In this document: one piece after another, positions 39,768-50,568 of the stretch
Layout of the letters: each line of letters opens with the position of its first letter
How positions within the stretch are numbered: the stretch's first letter is position 1
Assembly: GCA_008694505.1 (NCBI GenBank)
Contig: VZDJ01000594.1
Location: 6,746,948 to 6,810,947 of the forward strand
DNA: 64,000 bases
Origin: Cyanoderma ruficeps
Lineage: Eukaryota; Chordata; Aves; Passeriformes; Timaliidae
Reading direction: 5' to 3'
Program-made: the position numbers and the translations under genes
The notes under the pieces: generated by a model
Databases searched by the model: none
What the model was told of the DNA's origin: nothing
What the model saw: only the letters and a program-made list of their open reading frames with translations

Positions 39768-39941
39768 TGTTTTTGTTGTCCTAGCAGGCTTTACAGTCAC
39801 AAATTATTTGATTTCCCATAAGATCAGGATTGTGCCAACATTCAGAACACGACTCATGAATCCTCAGTTATTACAACCACGGGCAGCTTTGTGAAATACA
39901 GATCATTTTGTATAAGAAGACATGGATATGGGTGCATATGT

Positions 39942-39976
39942 GTATATATATGTCAGTCTTTCTAGTATATATATGT
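39942..39976. repeat. Duplicated TATA-rich 12-mer
   Basis: GTATATATATGT occurs at 39942-39953 and again at 39965-39976. The tract alternates purine and pyrimidine and is AT-rich. It has no other sign of promoter activity. Confidence 0.7.
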
Positions 39977-41345
39977 GTACAGATATTTAAACCCAATCCT
40001 TGCTGGGGAATATTTGACAGACTCAGTGATACAGATGCACAGAGGGATCTAGTGCAGCAACATTTGCCTTCAGGGAAACTCGGAGGTTTCAACACCAATC
40101 TGCAGAGTTTGGCTCTTAGGTGTCATAGAATCTGTCTCTGCCTCTGCCCCCAGTGCTCTGGGCTGGGTGAGGTACCTGGAGCTGTTGGTGCCTCAGTTCA
40201 TACGACCAACAAGCATCGAAAGCACGTTGTCAGCAAAGCCCTTCAGTGTGCATTTCTCAGTGTGTGATCACCTCACAAGGCTGGGAAGCTGTAAAGAGGT
40301 GAGGCACAAAAATAGAAAAGTTTATAAAACTGCGAAGAAAAGCTGAATTACATGGGTAGCTGGATGGAAGGTGGTGCTGTGCATTCCCTGAGTTTGTCAG
40401 ACACATTTGCAGTGAATCCATGAAGCCAGAACAACATCACAGTGCAAAGTTGACCCTTTAATTATGTTGATTACCCTAAGCCAGATTTTTACTTGCAGCC
40501 AGATCTCTGCAGCCACACAAAGACTTTTGTCTACAGCGACAAGTCCTCTGCACAGGGATCTTCCTGGGCAGTGATCACAGCAGGATGTGGCCCTAAATTT
40601 CTGTGCATACATTTATTTAATGCCAGCTTAGCAGCCTGAGCACACGTGGGCCATGGAATGTGTGTGCCTAGCCCCACTCTCTGTTTTGCTGCAGCTCTAG
40701 GCACTCGTGGGCAGAGATGAGCAGTGCCTGTGCCTGTGCCAGGCAGGAGGATCTGCCCTTGCTGCTCCCACGGGGCCCTGGGAAGGAAGCTTAAAACTTG
40801 CATCAAACTTCAGGCATCTAATTTAAAATATCAGGTGATAATTTCCACACAGAACAATAAAGGGCTATGTCTGTATCTATGAAATTGTAGTTAGTGTCCA
40901 AAATCCTAGATATCTCTAAGGGAGAGAGAGACAGAAGATACAAAAGAAAATCTGTTTTGATTATCACACCTGATAAGCCTCATTGGTTCATCATGTCCAG
41001 CATCTGCACTGCTGAAACCTAATGATCATGAGTGAAACCTTTCTCCCTGACCCATAATAAATTGTACTTGAAAGGTGATGAATTACTTTCTGCTTTTTGC
41101 ATCTTGGACAAAGGATTGTATCACCCTTTTCTGCAAAGTCCTACAAAGGAACTAGTCCATTTTACATTAAAAAAAAAAAAAAAGATTACATGGGCTTTCA
41201 TGTTCTTATGGAAAAACTCAGCCTAAAAAGAAACAATAAATTTCTGCTGGTTAAAGTGAGGAGGATGTTTTTAACAACAACCTTTGCTGTTTCATTAGTT
41301 GCCCTTTACGTATATTACAAAATACGAGCTCCAGTTTCCACACAG

Positions 41346-41483
41346 TTGTGCCAGTGACTTTCCCCTGGCCATCCTAGACCCCTCTTCCTCACACCAGTAT
41401 CCTGCCACAGGAGCAGTTTTACTGAAGGCAAAAGAGTGCCTGCCCATCACAGAGGTTTGGGGCTCATGCTCAGCCCCAGGACG
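41346..41483 (+). CDS. Candidate exon 1 of a phase-compatible chain, unconfirmed
   Basis: A 138-nt segment lies between an acceptor ending CAGTTTCCACACAG and the strong donor ACG|GTGAGT. One frame is open (one leading base, 45 codons, two trailing bases). The peptide starts CASDFPLAILDPSSS and later reads AKECLPITEVWGSC, with three cysteines. It is richer in G/C than its surroundings and does not look like low-complexity translation. Its two trailing bases complete an arginine codon with the leading base of the next segment at 42909. No domain or family is recognised. Its own 5' partner is not found: no upstream segment ending in the required phase is convincing. Confidence 0.17.
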
Positions 41484-42908
41484 GTGAGTAGTCTGTCCGA
41501 GAACAAATGAGGGAATTTAGCAAAATGTTTAAGTCCTTCCCATGCTACCTCCTGAAACAAGCAGATCTATAGTCAATTTATTGAGCATAAATTACTGCCA
41601 ACCTTCGCTAGAATAATTTATACTCCTGAGCCACTTCAGACAGGAAGGCAATAGGGAACTGTCAGGATACATGAAGTTTTATATAGAGATGAACGAATAG
41701 CTCATTATTCAAAGTCAAATGATATTCATATTTAGGGGTCAGAGAATTTGGGAAATGTTTAGACCCTCACCTGAGATTGCAGTATGAATCCTCTTTCCCC
41801 ATAAGGTCTTCTCAAAATAAGTGCTGGCTTTTCCAATCCTATTGCCTTACCAGAATAGTTAACCCAGGCAACAGTTGGGTGGGGAGAATTAATATGAGTA
41901 AAGGAGCAGGAAAATTAACAGAGGGACTCAGTTAGCAAAGGATTAAGGAAATGAGTGGAAAAAAAGAAAGGGGGATAAAGGAATGAAAATATATGGAGAT
42001 GAGATAAAAAAACGTGATGGGAAAGAAGAGAAATAAACAGACATTCAAAACTAACATTTCATTGCAGTGTTATTTCTTATATTGACATTGTTCATTTTTT
42101 GATTGTGCTTGATTATTTGAAAATATAAAAGGCAGAATATTTTCCTCTCTGCTGCTCTGTGTATCTGCCTAGGATGCTCAGGCTTTATGAAGTAGAATGA
42201 CACTTTTGCCATCTTTTTTCCATTTATTTTAAGGTCATAAAGGTTATCATCTCAATCAGAAACAAATCAAGTTCATTTTTAACTAAATAAATCCAGCTTT
42301 ACTCTAAATCAATTAAATCACAGGTCTCTTCTGGAGTGGAGAACTTGCAGTAGAGAAAGAACCTGTGTTTTAAGCTCTGGCTTTCCAAACTGACACAGGT
42401 TTTGTTGAGCATTGTTTGCCCTTTAAGACTGAATTTCAATAGAAAGAGCCTGGCTGGTTTTTTAGCCCTTTCTCACCCCATCACAGTTGCATTTGGGGCA
42501 AACTCTCAACCGGCACAACTCTCAGTTCACCCAAAGCCAGGGGGAAGCAAGCGGGAAGGGGCTTTGCTTGTGATGGAAAAAAATGTCAAAAAGCAAAACT
42601 TGATTTTCTCCACAGTATCTCCATTAATTCTGAGGAAATTCTTGTGTTCGGTGAACTTGAGTGGCACAGTCACAGAGAAAGTTCAGGGTATGTTTCACTC
42701 CAAATTTCCCCGGTGCTGCTAATTCCCCAATCAGCCATTACGTTAGTTTACTAAGTCATCTGTACTCACCTACAGCTCCTTCACTTCATTACTCCCCAGC
42801 CAAAATCTCTTCCGAAGGCTCCTCTGACAGATTTATATTCTGAGCATCAGACAGGAATGTGGTTCTCTGTTTTCCCTTTACCTATACTACATAAACATGT
42901 CCTTGCAG

Positions 42909-43071
42909 GGCTTGTCTGGATCCTGAGGCAGAAGATCCCAGGCTGGGCAGCACAGACACCTACGGAGACACTGCTGAGCTCCCAGTGATGATTGCAGACT
43001 GCTCAGGGATTCAGATCAAGTCTCTCCTCCGTTTTGGGACCCATTTCTTTACTGCAAGGGCTGTGGTCAAG
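42909..43071 (+). CDS. Candidate exon 2 of a phase-compatible chain, unconfirmed
   Basis: This is the best single exon-like segment in the window: 163 nt between an acceptor ending TGTCCTTGCAG and the near-ideal donor AAG|GTAAGC. Only one leading base is needed before 54 uninterrupted codons ending in phase 0. The peptide is varied and soluble-looking: acidic at first (CLDPEAEDPRLG), then TAELPVMIADCSG, then a basic-hydrophobic stretch SLLRFGTHFFTARAVVK. Codons look coding-like, and the segment is G/C-richer than its flanks. It joins the preceding segment through a 1425-nt interval and the next in phase 0. No family is recognised. A chance open frame or a non-coding RNA exon remains possible. 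Confidence 0.22.
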
Positions 43072-45794
43072 GTAAGCCATGAAAGACAGGGAAACATTTC
43101 ATAGCTATTATGCTCATTAAGACTGAAAGTTTGTTACAATGCACCATCAGTTTAACTAGGTGGAGTCTCCACAGCTTTTTGGGTAATTTAATTTTGTTCG
43201 GCAAATCAGCGAGAATTTTATGGGTACACGTTTTAGAAACTACTTTTTTATATCACACAGGAGTGACTGCACAAACCCTACCCTCCAACTCTGTTCTGGC
43301 AATAGTGGCTTTTCAAAGACAACCTCTTACCCCTTTTCCCCCAAGAAGGCAATGCATATGAAAGTGTTGCTAAGGATAAGAGTTCTTCCTTTCACAGAAC
43401 AGTCCTCCTGTCTCTTGAGAACTTCAGCCATGAGAATTTATATTAAATGAAACTAATTAGCTAAAGGTTGCATCAAAACTCTCACAAAGACCCACTGAGA
43501 TCAGATTCCTTTCCTGCTAGTTATCTCCCCCGCAGATCCCCAAACAACAGAAGGCATTGTAGAGACAATTGTACAGATGCAGGTATGAGACCAGCTGGAG
43601 CAATGAGGGCTGTTTCAGTGGTACAAGCATTAGAAGAGAAAGGAAGGAGAAAAAAGCATCCTCCTCAGCCATTTTCTGAAAAAAACCTCCAACATATCAT
43701 TGCAAAACTCTATTAATATTGTGTTGAGGCTCCACAGTCCTGTGAAGGGATGGAAATGGTACAATCTTCACCCTGAGCTGTACATTGCTCTCAGGTTAAA
43801 TACATTATTTACCTGCAAGCATTGTTGTGATCCAAAAGTGCCTTGAAGAGATGTGAAATTCTGACAGAGAAAAGGGGCCTCACCTGATGATTTTGCTCTT
43901 CCAGATACTCCCAGAAGAGAGACACAAGCCCCAATTTATAAATATCTGGCCCTTGGTCTGCACAGATGAAAAGGTGCTGCCCACACACATGTAGCACCAG
44001 GACGGGAAGCAAGCACTGCACCAGACTCTGGTTTGGAGTAGAGGTTGCTAAGGGCTGCACAGAAATCGCTACTCCTGCTCCACTGTGTGTGTCAGCAGGC
44101 ACAGGGCTATGGGTACTGTCAGCTCCTGCCTGCAGAACTTGGCTTGTCTCAAGCCAGCTAACCAGCCTGCGGGTCAGAGCACCAGGAATGGTGGTGTGTT
44201 GCACCAGCCATCCTCTGGGATGGATGTAAATTGTACTTGTAGGCTCCTGAAGGATTTAGCCAAGAAAACAAATCTGCAATACACACATATTGACCCAAAG
44301 AATTCTTGCCTCAGCTATTCCAGTATAATATCTTTCTTATTTCATTTATGTTATCTCGAGGAGTGAAGCACCTTAGAAATACATTCTTCATGCACAGATT
44401 GATGCCAAGAGTAATAACGTGAAGATCATAGCATACTCCAGAGGAAAGATTTTGTTTTCTAAGACCAAAGATGGAGCATTTTTGGTTACAATTCCTTGAA
44501 GAGAATTAGAGGGTAAAAGAGACAAGGAACGGGGAAGATTTCTGTGTATTAAGCATTATAACTGGGTTTGTTAGCTTGCTATTTTGAAGAAATATAGGTA
44601 AGCAAGGCAAGATAAATCACAGCAATTTGAAATGTCATTTGGCTCTCCTATAGTGTTTGAATTTCTTCCATATTACAATAGATCTTCTCTCCTTGTGCCA
44701 GCTAAATTGAATTCCTCTTTTTGGGCCGTTTCTTTGAAGGGCTTTGGATGAAATGTCTCATGCAGTTCAGTTTGGAAGCGTCCCAAATCAAAACCCCAAA
44801 CCCAACATTTGTTTCAGTTGTGGGGAATGGGAATTCAGATTGTTTTTTACCTGTTCATGAGACATCTGCTTTCACTATTTGGCATAGCGTGGGGCTGAGG
44901 TTAGTGGGGGAAGGCAGGCTGATTAGCCTCAGAGGATTTATTACATTTGATACATTGAATGTCTGATTTTGCCTCCCTTGCTCTCATTTGTTCACAGCCC
45001 GTACATTGAGATACACACTAAAATTTTTTTAAACCATTTAGATTTAATTATCATTTTTTTATTTAGCATTGAAATATCGAGAATAAGTTGCTGGTATCTG
45101 TTGTTTTTGGAAGTTTTGCCCAGACTAAACTTCTGGACTCAGCAATGGAAGCCACAGAATGGGGAAGTTGATTTACAGACTGCCTTTAAATCCAGTGACA
45201 TAGGCTAAAGTGCACTGAATATTCACAAGCTCTATATTAGCAGCCTCTACTATTTTGTGCTCCCCGTGGCTCTGGTTTAGTTGAAGAACACCCAAAGTGA
45301 TCCCAGATTTTAAAGTCTGGATGATCCTGAACAGAGCAAATTTCAAATTAAACCAGAATGCTTTCATATGCCTCCTATGCACAGTTAACACTTGACTACA
45401 TATGCTAAAATTTGTGGAGGTTTTTGATATGTGAAGTTTTATACAAATTTGAGTGAGAATTAAACCATTGGTAGACCATGATGTTTTGTTGGAAATATTT
45501 CTAAGTAAAGCATATTTGAGGATGATGCCATATCTCTTTGTAGGGGCAAAGAAACTTAAAATGTGCTGTGAAAAACAGCCAAAGCTTGTCAGATGTGGAG
45601 TTTGGCTGTAAGAAAGGCTGGTCAGAAACCATCTGATGACACACAGTTACAGCAGGAATGACTGCATTTAATTGAAATTGTGAAGTTCACAGTGCCTATT
45701 AGGTCCAAAGAAATATTCCCCAAACCAAAGCAGAATTTTTCTCAGAGTCCATGCCCTGGTCACCAGCAGAATTTTTTTTTTTTTTTTTTAACAG

Positions 45795-45883
45795 CTCCAG
45801 GACCCAAGAAATGCTAAAAACTTCACCCGGAGTCAGTTTTTCTTCCAGCTTTGCTGCCAAACAGGATTCAGACCTGATCACAG
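45795..45883 (+). CDS. Candidate exon 3 of a phase-compatible chain, unconfirmed
   Basis: An 89-nt segment follows a very strong acceptor (18 Ts then AACAG) and ends at the donor CAG|GTAGGA. The phase-0 frame needed after the segment at 42909-43071 is open: 29 codons plus two bases. The peptide begins LQDPRNAKNFTRSQ, includes an N-x-T sequon (NFT) and a CC pair, and ends GFRPDH before a split arginine codon. The 18-T tract could be a microsatellite-like run that merely mimics a pyrimidine tract. No homology is recognised. Confidence 0.15.
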
Positions 45884-46782
45884 GTAGGATCCAGGCTGGA
45901 ACCTGATGCTGCCTGATCCGAGTGACATTAATGTCACTTTTTGCTGAACATCTGAAGGATGCAGGGAGACTGGGCTTTTTGAAAATATGAGGATTTGAGC
46001 TTCTGAAATGAAATTTTAGCAGCCTTTTTACAAGCTGGAGGTTTTTGCTTTGGTCTAAATCAGGATGACTGCAGACTTTGGAAGAAAATAGTGAAACCTT
46101 TCAGGTGCAGTTGTGCTTAATATTCTCCCTGCAAAGGTTTTCCTGTAAACAAGCACACATGTGCACCCCCAGACATATACACACACCAAAATGTTCTTCC
46201 CGAGCTGTGCTTTAACATCAGCATGTTGTTTGCTCTATTACCCTTCTGGGTGGCCAATAAAATATCAAACAGCAATTCAACAAGGCAATAGATAACTACT
46301 ACAGTGAGCTTTCTGAAAGCAGAGGCCAGGGTGAGCAGGCAGATTTATACATTTCAATTTGAGGCAAAAGTGAAATAATAACAAACAATAACTGGCTTGG
46401 GATTTTTTTTTCCAAGCAACAACTGCACAGAATTTACTTAAGGCAGGCAATAGCCGTCTTGATTTCAAGTTGAGGGCTTGGATTCTCACCTGGTGAATAT
46501 CAGCCCAGATCCATCACTCAGAGCACAGATTGCTAAATCATGCATGTTGTGCCTCAAGCAGAAGGCACTTGGCCAGCTCCTTCCCTGTGTTAATGATTTT
46601 TGTACATTGTGCAGATTTACATCAGCCAAAGATCTGGCTGAATGCCTCTTATTCTTGCTGAGATTGTAAATACAGCCCTGGTCTCTGTATTCTTCAGACA
46701 TTTTCACAACTGTAATCTTCAAAACCTTGCCTGGCCTTGATCTCTTTGTCCAGGCTTTTACTCCCATTCCCTCCCTTTACAG

Positions 46783-46852
46783 AACAGATAACGGATTTAT
46801 AGCTGTCAATCCCTCTGTGGTTAAGCTGACATATTGGTGGTATATGCAGAAG
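46783..46852 (+). CDS. Candidate exon 4 of a phase-compatible chain, unconfirmed
   Basis: A 70-nt segment follows an excellent acceptor (CCATTCCCTCCCTTTACAG) and precedes a weaker donor, AAG|GTGGGC. Of the three frames only the one demanded by the previous segment (one leading base) is open: 23 codons including FIAVNPSVVKLTYWWYMQK. If the donor is not used, the frame continues 18 codons to a TGA, so this could also be a terminal exon. The NPSVV string superficially recalls sialyltransferase motif L, but the residues around it do not fit, so I do not call that family. Confidence 0.15.
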
Positions 46853-47029
46853 GTGGGCAGACAACTAGGATGTCTCATCAATAGGTTTTCATTTCTGGGA
46901 AAAAGATGAAAAAATAACTAAGAGATTCCATTACCTGAAAGTAAGAGTGCCCTCCTAAGGTGTGCATCTTACCATGCTTATGGGGTGGCATTATTAGGTT
47001 CAATGGCATCCCAAACGGAGAACAAAGGT

Positions 47030-47093
47030 GGAGAGGGAGATGAAGACGTGGTAAAGACGAAGATGAGGGAGAGGGAGATGAAGACGTGGTAAA
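47030..47093. repeat. Tandem duplication, 38-bp period with 26-bp identical core
   Basis: A 26-bp purine-rich block containing GAGATGAAGACGTGGTAAA is identical at 47030-47055 and 47068-47093. The sequence between is itself GAAGATGAGG-like, suggesting slippage within a purine-rich minisatellite seed. Confidence 0.85.
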
Positions 47094-50000
47094 AGAAATG
47101 CTGCCACGCAGTAAATGAAGAGGAAAAGCACAGCATGATAAAGAAGAGAAGGAAACCAGGGCTTATAAAACTGCTGGTAATCTTATACTGACAGAGGGTG
47201 GGGGGAGAAAAATGGGGCCTGAATAAGCAGGGAAGGTTTTAGTTAATGGGAATAATATCTATCTGTGGCTTCAGACTTTAAAGATCCAAAATCTGGATTT
47301 AAAGATGATTTTTTTGTATTTAATCCAGTCCTTTAAAACAAAACAAAATAAAACAAAATATCCATTTTCTGTAGCCTAGTCCTTGTGAAGGAAAAGACAG
47401 CTATAAAAGATGTAAGTTCAAATCCCATTGAGGACAGTTTTTGTGTAGATTTGCAGGTCAAGATGAATCCTAGGGTCTTACATTGTCTTTATTTGGACTT
47501 GCTGACAGTTGTTCCTAGGAAACCTCTTATCTTTATTAGGGCTTTTTATAATAATGCTAGCAAGAAACACACTTTTTTTCTGTTCTAAATGGAGAATTCA
47601 ATTCTCATTAAAGCCAGATGAATTAAATGTTTCTGAAAAAGCCACACAGTTTTGCAGAATTAAAAAGTGTTTCACTTTGAACAAATCCTTCCAAATTCAA
47701 GAAGTTTTTAAAGCAGCTTTAGTTTTTAAGTGTACTGAAGGAAATTTCAAAACAAAATCATTTAGATTTCAAGCATTCTGGTTTAAAATTATGAAATAAA
47801 ACATTACAGCATTTTCAACATCATGGTTTTGTTCCAGATAATTTGGCAAAGCTACAATGAATTTAGAAAGCACTTCATTATTGCTAAAACTGCATTTTTT
47901 CAAAGAAAACAAAAACCAGCTAGAGCTAATGTGAACCCTTTGTTATGAATTAAATGAATCTGTGCTACGTTTCGAGCAAGCTCACTTTTACCATATTAAT
48001 CTGGGTAGAGATTTAGTTTAATTTCAAACCACCTAACACAACACAACAAAACCTTGTAAGCAAAACTTGTGCGTGTGTTCATTAACATTTTCCACTCCAG
48101 GGCTTTAAGTCAGTGTGAACTAAAACCTTCTTTCCCTCAGCTGCAAAAAGAAAGAGTACAATAAATCACAAATCCATTGCGGAACAATATGGCAATATGC
48201 TTTCATGTATTTAACTGAGACTCTCAGTTTGCCTTTCCACTTCTGTAGGAGCTAATGGTTGATTTAATCCAATGTTGAAATCATCAGACCTTCGCTCAGA
48301 TTTTGTTTTAGCAATGTGCCTCTGATAAATAAGCTTCCAGACTGAGAATTCCAATCTAACGGGGGCTGCTGTTTGCGATGTGCTAAACAGTGGCAAAAAT
48401 GCTTGATTCAGGGAAATGTAATAACAATGGACACAATTTTGGTTTTCATCAAGAGTTAAAAAATATAAGTTTCCGGTTTATTTTTAAACATACGTAGAAC
48501 CTGCCTGTGGCACTTCTTTGGTTGCGCACAATCTCCTTTTAGAAATACCCTAAAACGCTTTATAAATATTGGGTCCTTTTTTTCTTAATAATTTTTAAGT
48601 TAGGTTCCAAATTTCTTTTTCTTTGAGCATGTAGAATTTTATTTTGTGCATTTTTTTCCTCTGACTTCAGAGCTATGAATGTTGCCTCATTTTTTCCTAT
48701 TCATTAGTAATAGATCTTTTTCCTCACCTGAAACCAGGCACTCTCTTGTGTTAGCTATTGTGCAGTCATTAAAGGCAAGAGAAGTTCCTGTCCCAGAAAG
48801 ATTAAAAATTGAAGTAATATTCTCGAACCAGCAGTCTCAGAATCATGGAAACATTCTCACAAAAACAGAGTTTATTCTTTTATTCAAAAAACCATATAAC
48901 TAGCATATTTTCTAAGTAGTCCTTTTTGCCAGATCCCAGTACAGAAGCCATTGTCTTCACCCCTTTCTTCATGCCTAGGAAAGCACTTAAGGAAGAGCAA
49001 GCAATAATTCCTCCTCACTTAAGGAGCAGCTTCATGAGACATAGAAAGGCATGTGCTGCAAAGCTCAACGAAAGCTAATCAAGCCAGCTTGTCAAATTTT
49101 CTGCTGTTAGCCTATGCTGTCATTTTCCACACATGCAACTCCAACCGCAGTCAGTGGAGGGGTTTATATTAACCAAAAAAGAACAATAAAGATCCTTAAG
49201 GAATTGTACAACACAGCTCACAGAAAAATTACATCTGCCCTATGTGTTAGCTGCAACTTTCTCCTCACTGACAAGAAAAGCTCAAATGTAATGTTTTGCC
49301 TCCTGCTGAACCTTCTATTTTCTATTTGTGTATTTTCTAACTGCTCAGGGGGAGTAGTAGCTTCCTTCTGTCCCATTTCTCTGTCATTTATACAATGTAT
49401 TTTGTGCATATTAGTAACACACTGAAATGGCTCGAAATCTCCTATTCTAGAAGGATGGAAGGGAAAAAGTCGTTCAGTTGTTCTGACTGCAAAAATAGAG
49501 GAATAATTCATTTGGATAATGGTTTTGCAGAGTAGAAATGACATTGTTGATTAAACTGTGATCATAACACTCAGTGCCCCAAACCTGCAACCCAATTTCT
49601 GGGGACAGAAAATTTCACTTTCACAGAACAGGCAGTGAGAAGTCCTCTGTAGTGTGAGGACAATATCAGATGTCATTGGAGATTGGTGTAAATCATCTGG
49701 ATTTAGGAGGAGTAGCTGGGTACATGTACCTAGATTTTTGGGAACTCTACAGGCCTCCATTTCGCAGAAGCAGAGCACTGGAGAATTTCCTCCCACCGAC
49801 GTGCTTTGAGGCTGTTTACTGCAGATTCACATTTTGTTCCCAGAGCAGTCAAAATTAGTTTGGCCACTGGCTTTTTACAGCAAGTGGGGTTAAACATAAA
49901 TCTGCCTTGGGCTGCAGAAAGGGGGGGACAAAACCCCACCGTTGTGGTGCCTGTAAGTAACAGATATTCCCCTGTATTCCTCTCCTCCGCTGAGTGACAG

Positions 50001-50528
50001 CAGCTGGAATTTATGAAGCATGCTTGTGCTTTGCACTTTCCCTGTTTTTACATTCAGGAGAGAGAGAAAATGTCTTGCTTTATTCAGTTTGTCAGGCTGC
50101 TTCCTCCTTTGTGCCCAAATATGTGCCGTGCCTTGCAAAAGGTCCCTTCTTAAATTACATCCCAAAAGGTGAATGGGATATGTGCAAAAGTCATTTTGCC
50201 TTCGAACAGTGTGCCACACCTGTATGGGATATGTGACCTTCTGATAGAGAAAAACGACCAAAACTGACTGTGCAACTCCCACCTGAGTTGCTGCACTCAG
50301 GAATTTAAGATGGCCCCTCACTGCTCTTGCACGGCTGAGCCCTTTCACAAGCCGGAGTTGACAGAAGGTTTCATTTGATGGCCATTGCAGTGGGCAATAT
50401 GACTTCAACCGGACACAAAGTAAGTCAAAAATACAAATTTTGTATTTTCACTACATATCTGTCTACACCTATAGGAAAAGTGCCTGAAACTCTTTTTTCC
50501 CCTTCTGGAGGCCATTCCTCATTGCTAA

Positions 50529-50568
50529 GCACATGTGCGCGCGCGCACGCATGCGCACACACGCACAT
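50529..50568. repeat. 40-nt alternating purine-pyrimidine tract, Z-DNA-prone
   Basis: Every base from 50529 to 50568 alternates purine and pyrimidine without a break. The tract includes a GTGCGCGCGCGCACGC core and flanking CA/TG steps, and has many CpGs in an otherwise CpG-poor region. Such (CG)(CA) mixtures are the classic Z-DNA-forming sequences; that this one adopts Z-DNA in the cell is inference. Confidence 0.9.

Noticed and set aside
40112..40125. TCATAGAATC string recalling CR1 terminal repeats
   Set aside because: A single short match with no tandem copies or element body; coincidence.
43536..43582. 47-nt segment with an excellent acceptor (CTCCCCCGCAG) and donor CAG|GTATGA inside the candidate chain region
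   Set aside because: Its open frames do not fit the outgoing phase of the 42909-43071 segment, and it is too short to judge alone.
43809..44204. 131-codon minus-strand frame ending near a CAG|GTAAAT donor
   Set aside because: Several frames of this length are expected by chance. The translation has protein-like patches but no motif, and a second frame is also open next to the same donor.
46783..46852. NPSVV string suggesting a sialyltransferase
   Set aside because: Neighbouring residues of the sialyl motif, including the conserved Cys and Gly-Asn context, are absent in this and the adjoining segments.
49890..50408. Longest open frame in the window, 172 codons on the minus strand
   Set aside because: It starts at TTG, shows no recognised family or domain, and about one frame of this length is expected by chance in 64 kb read in six frames.
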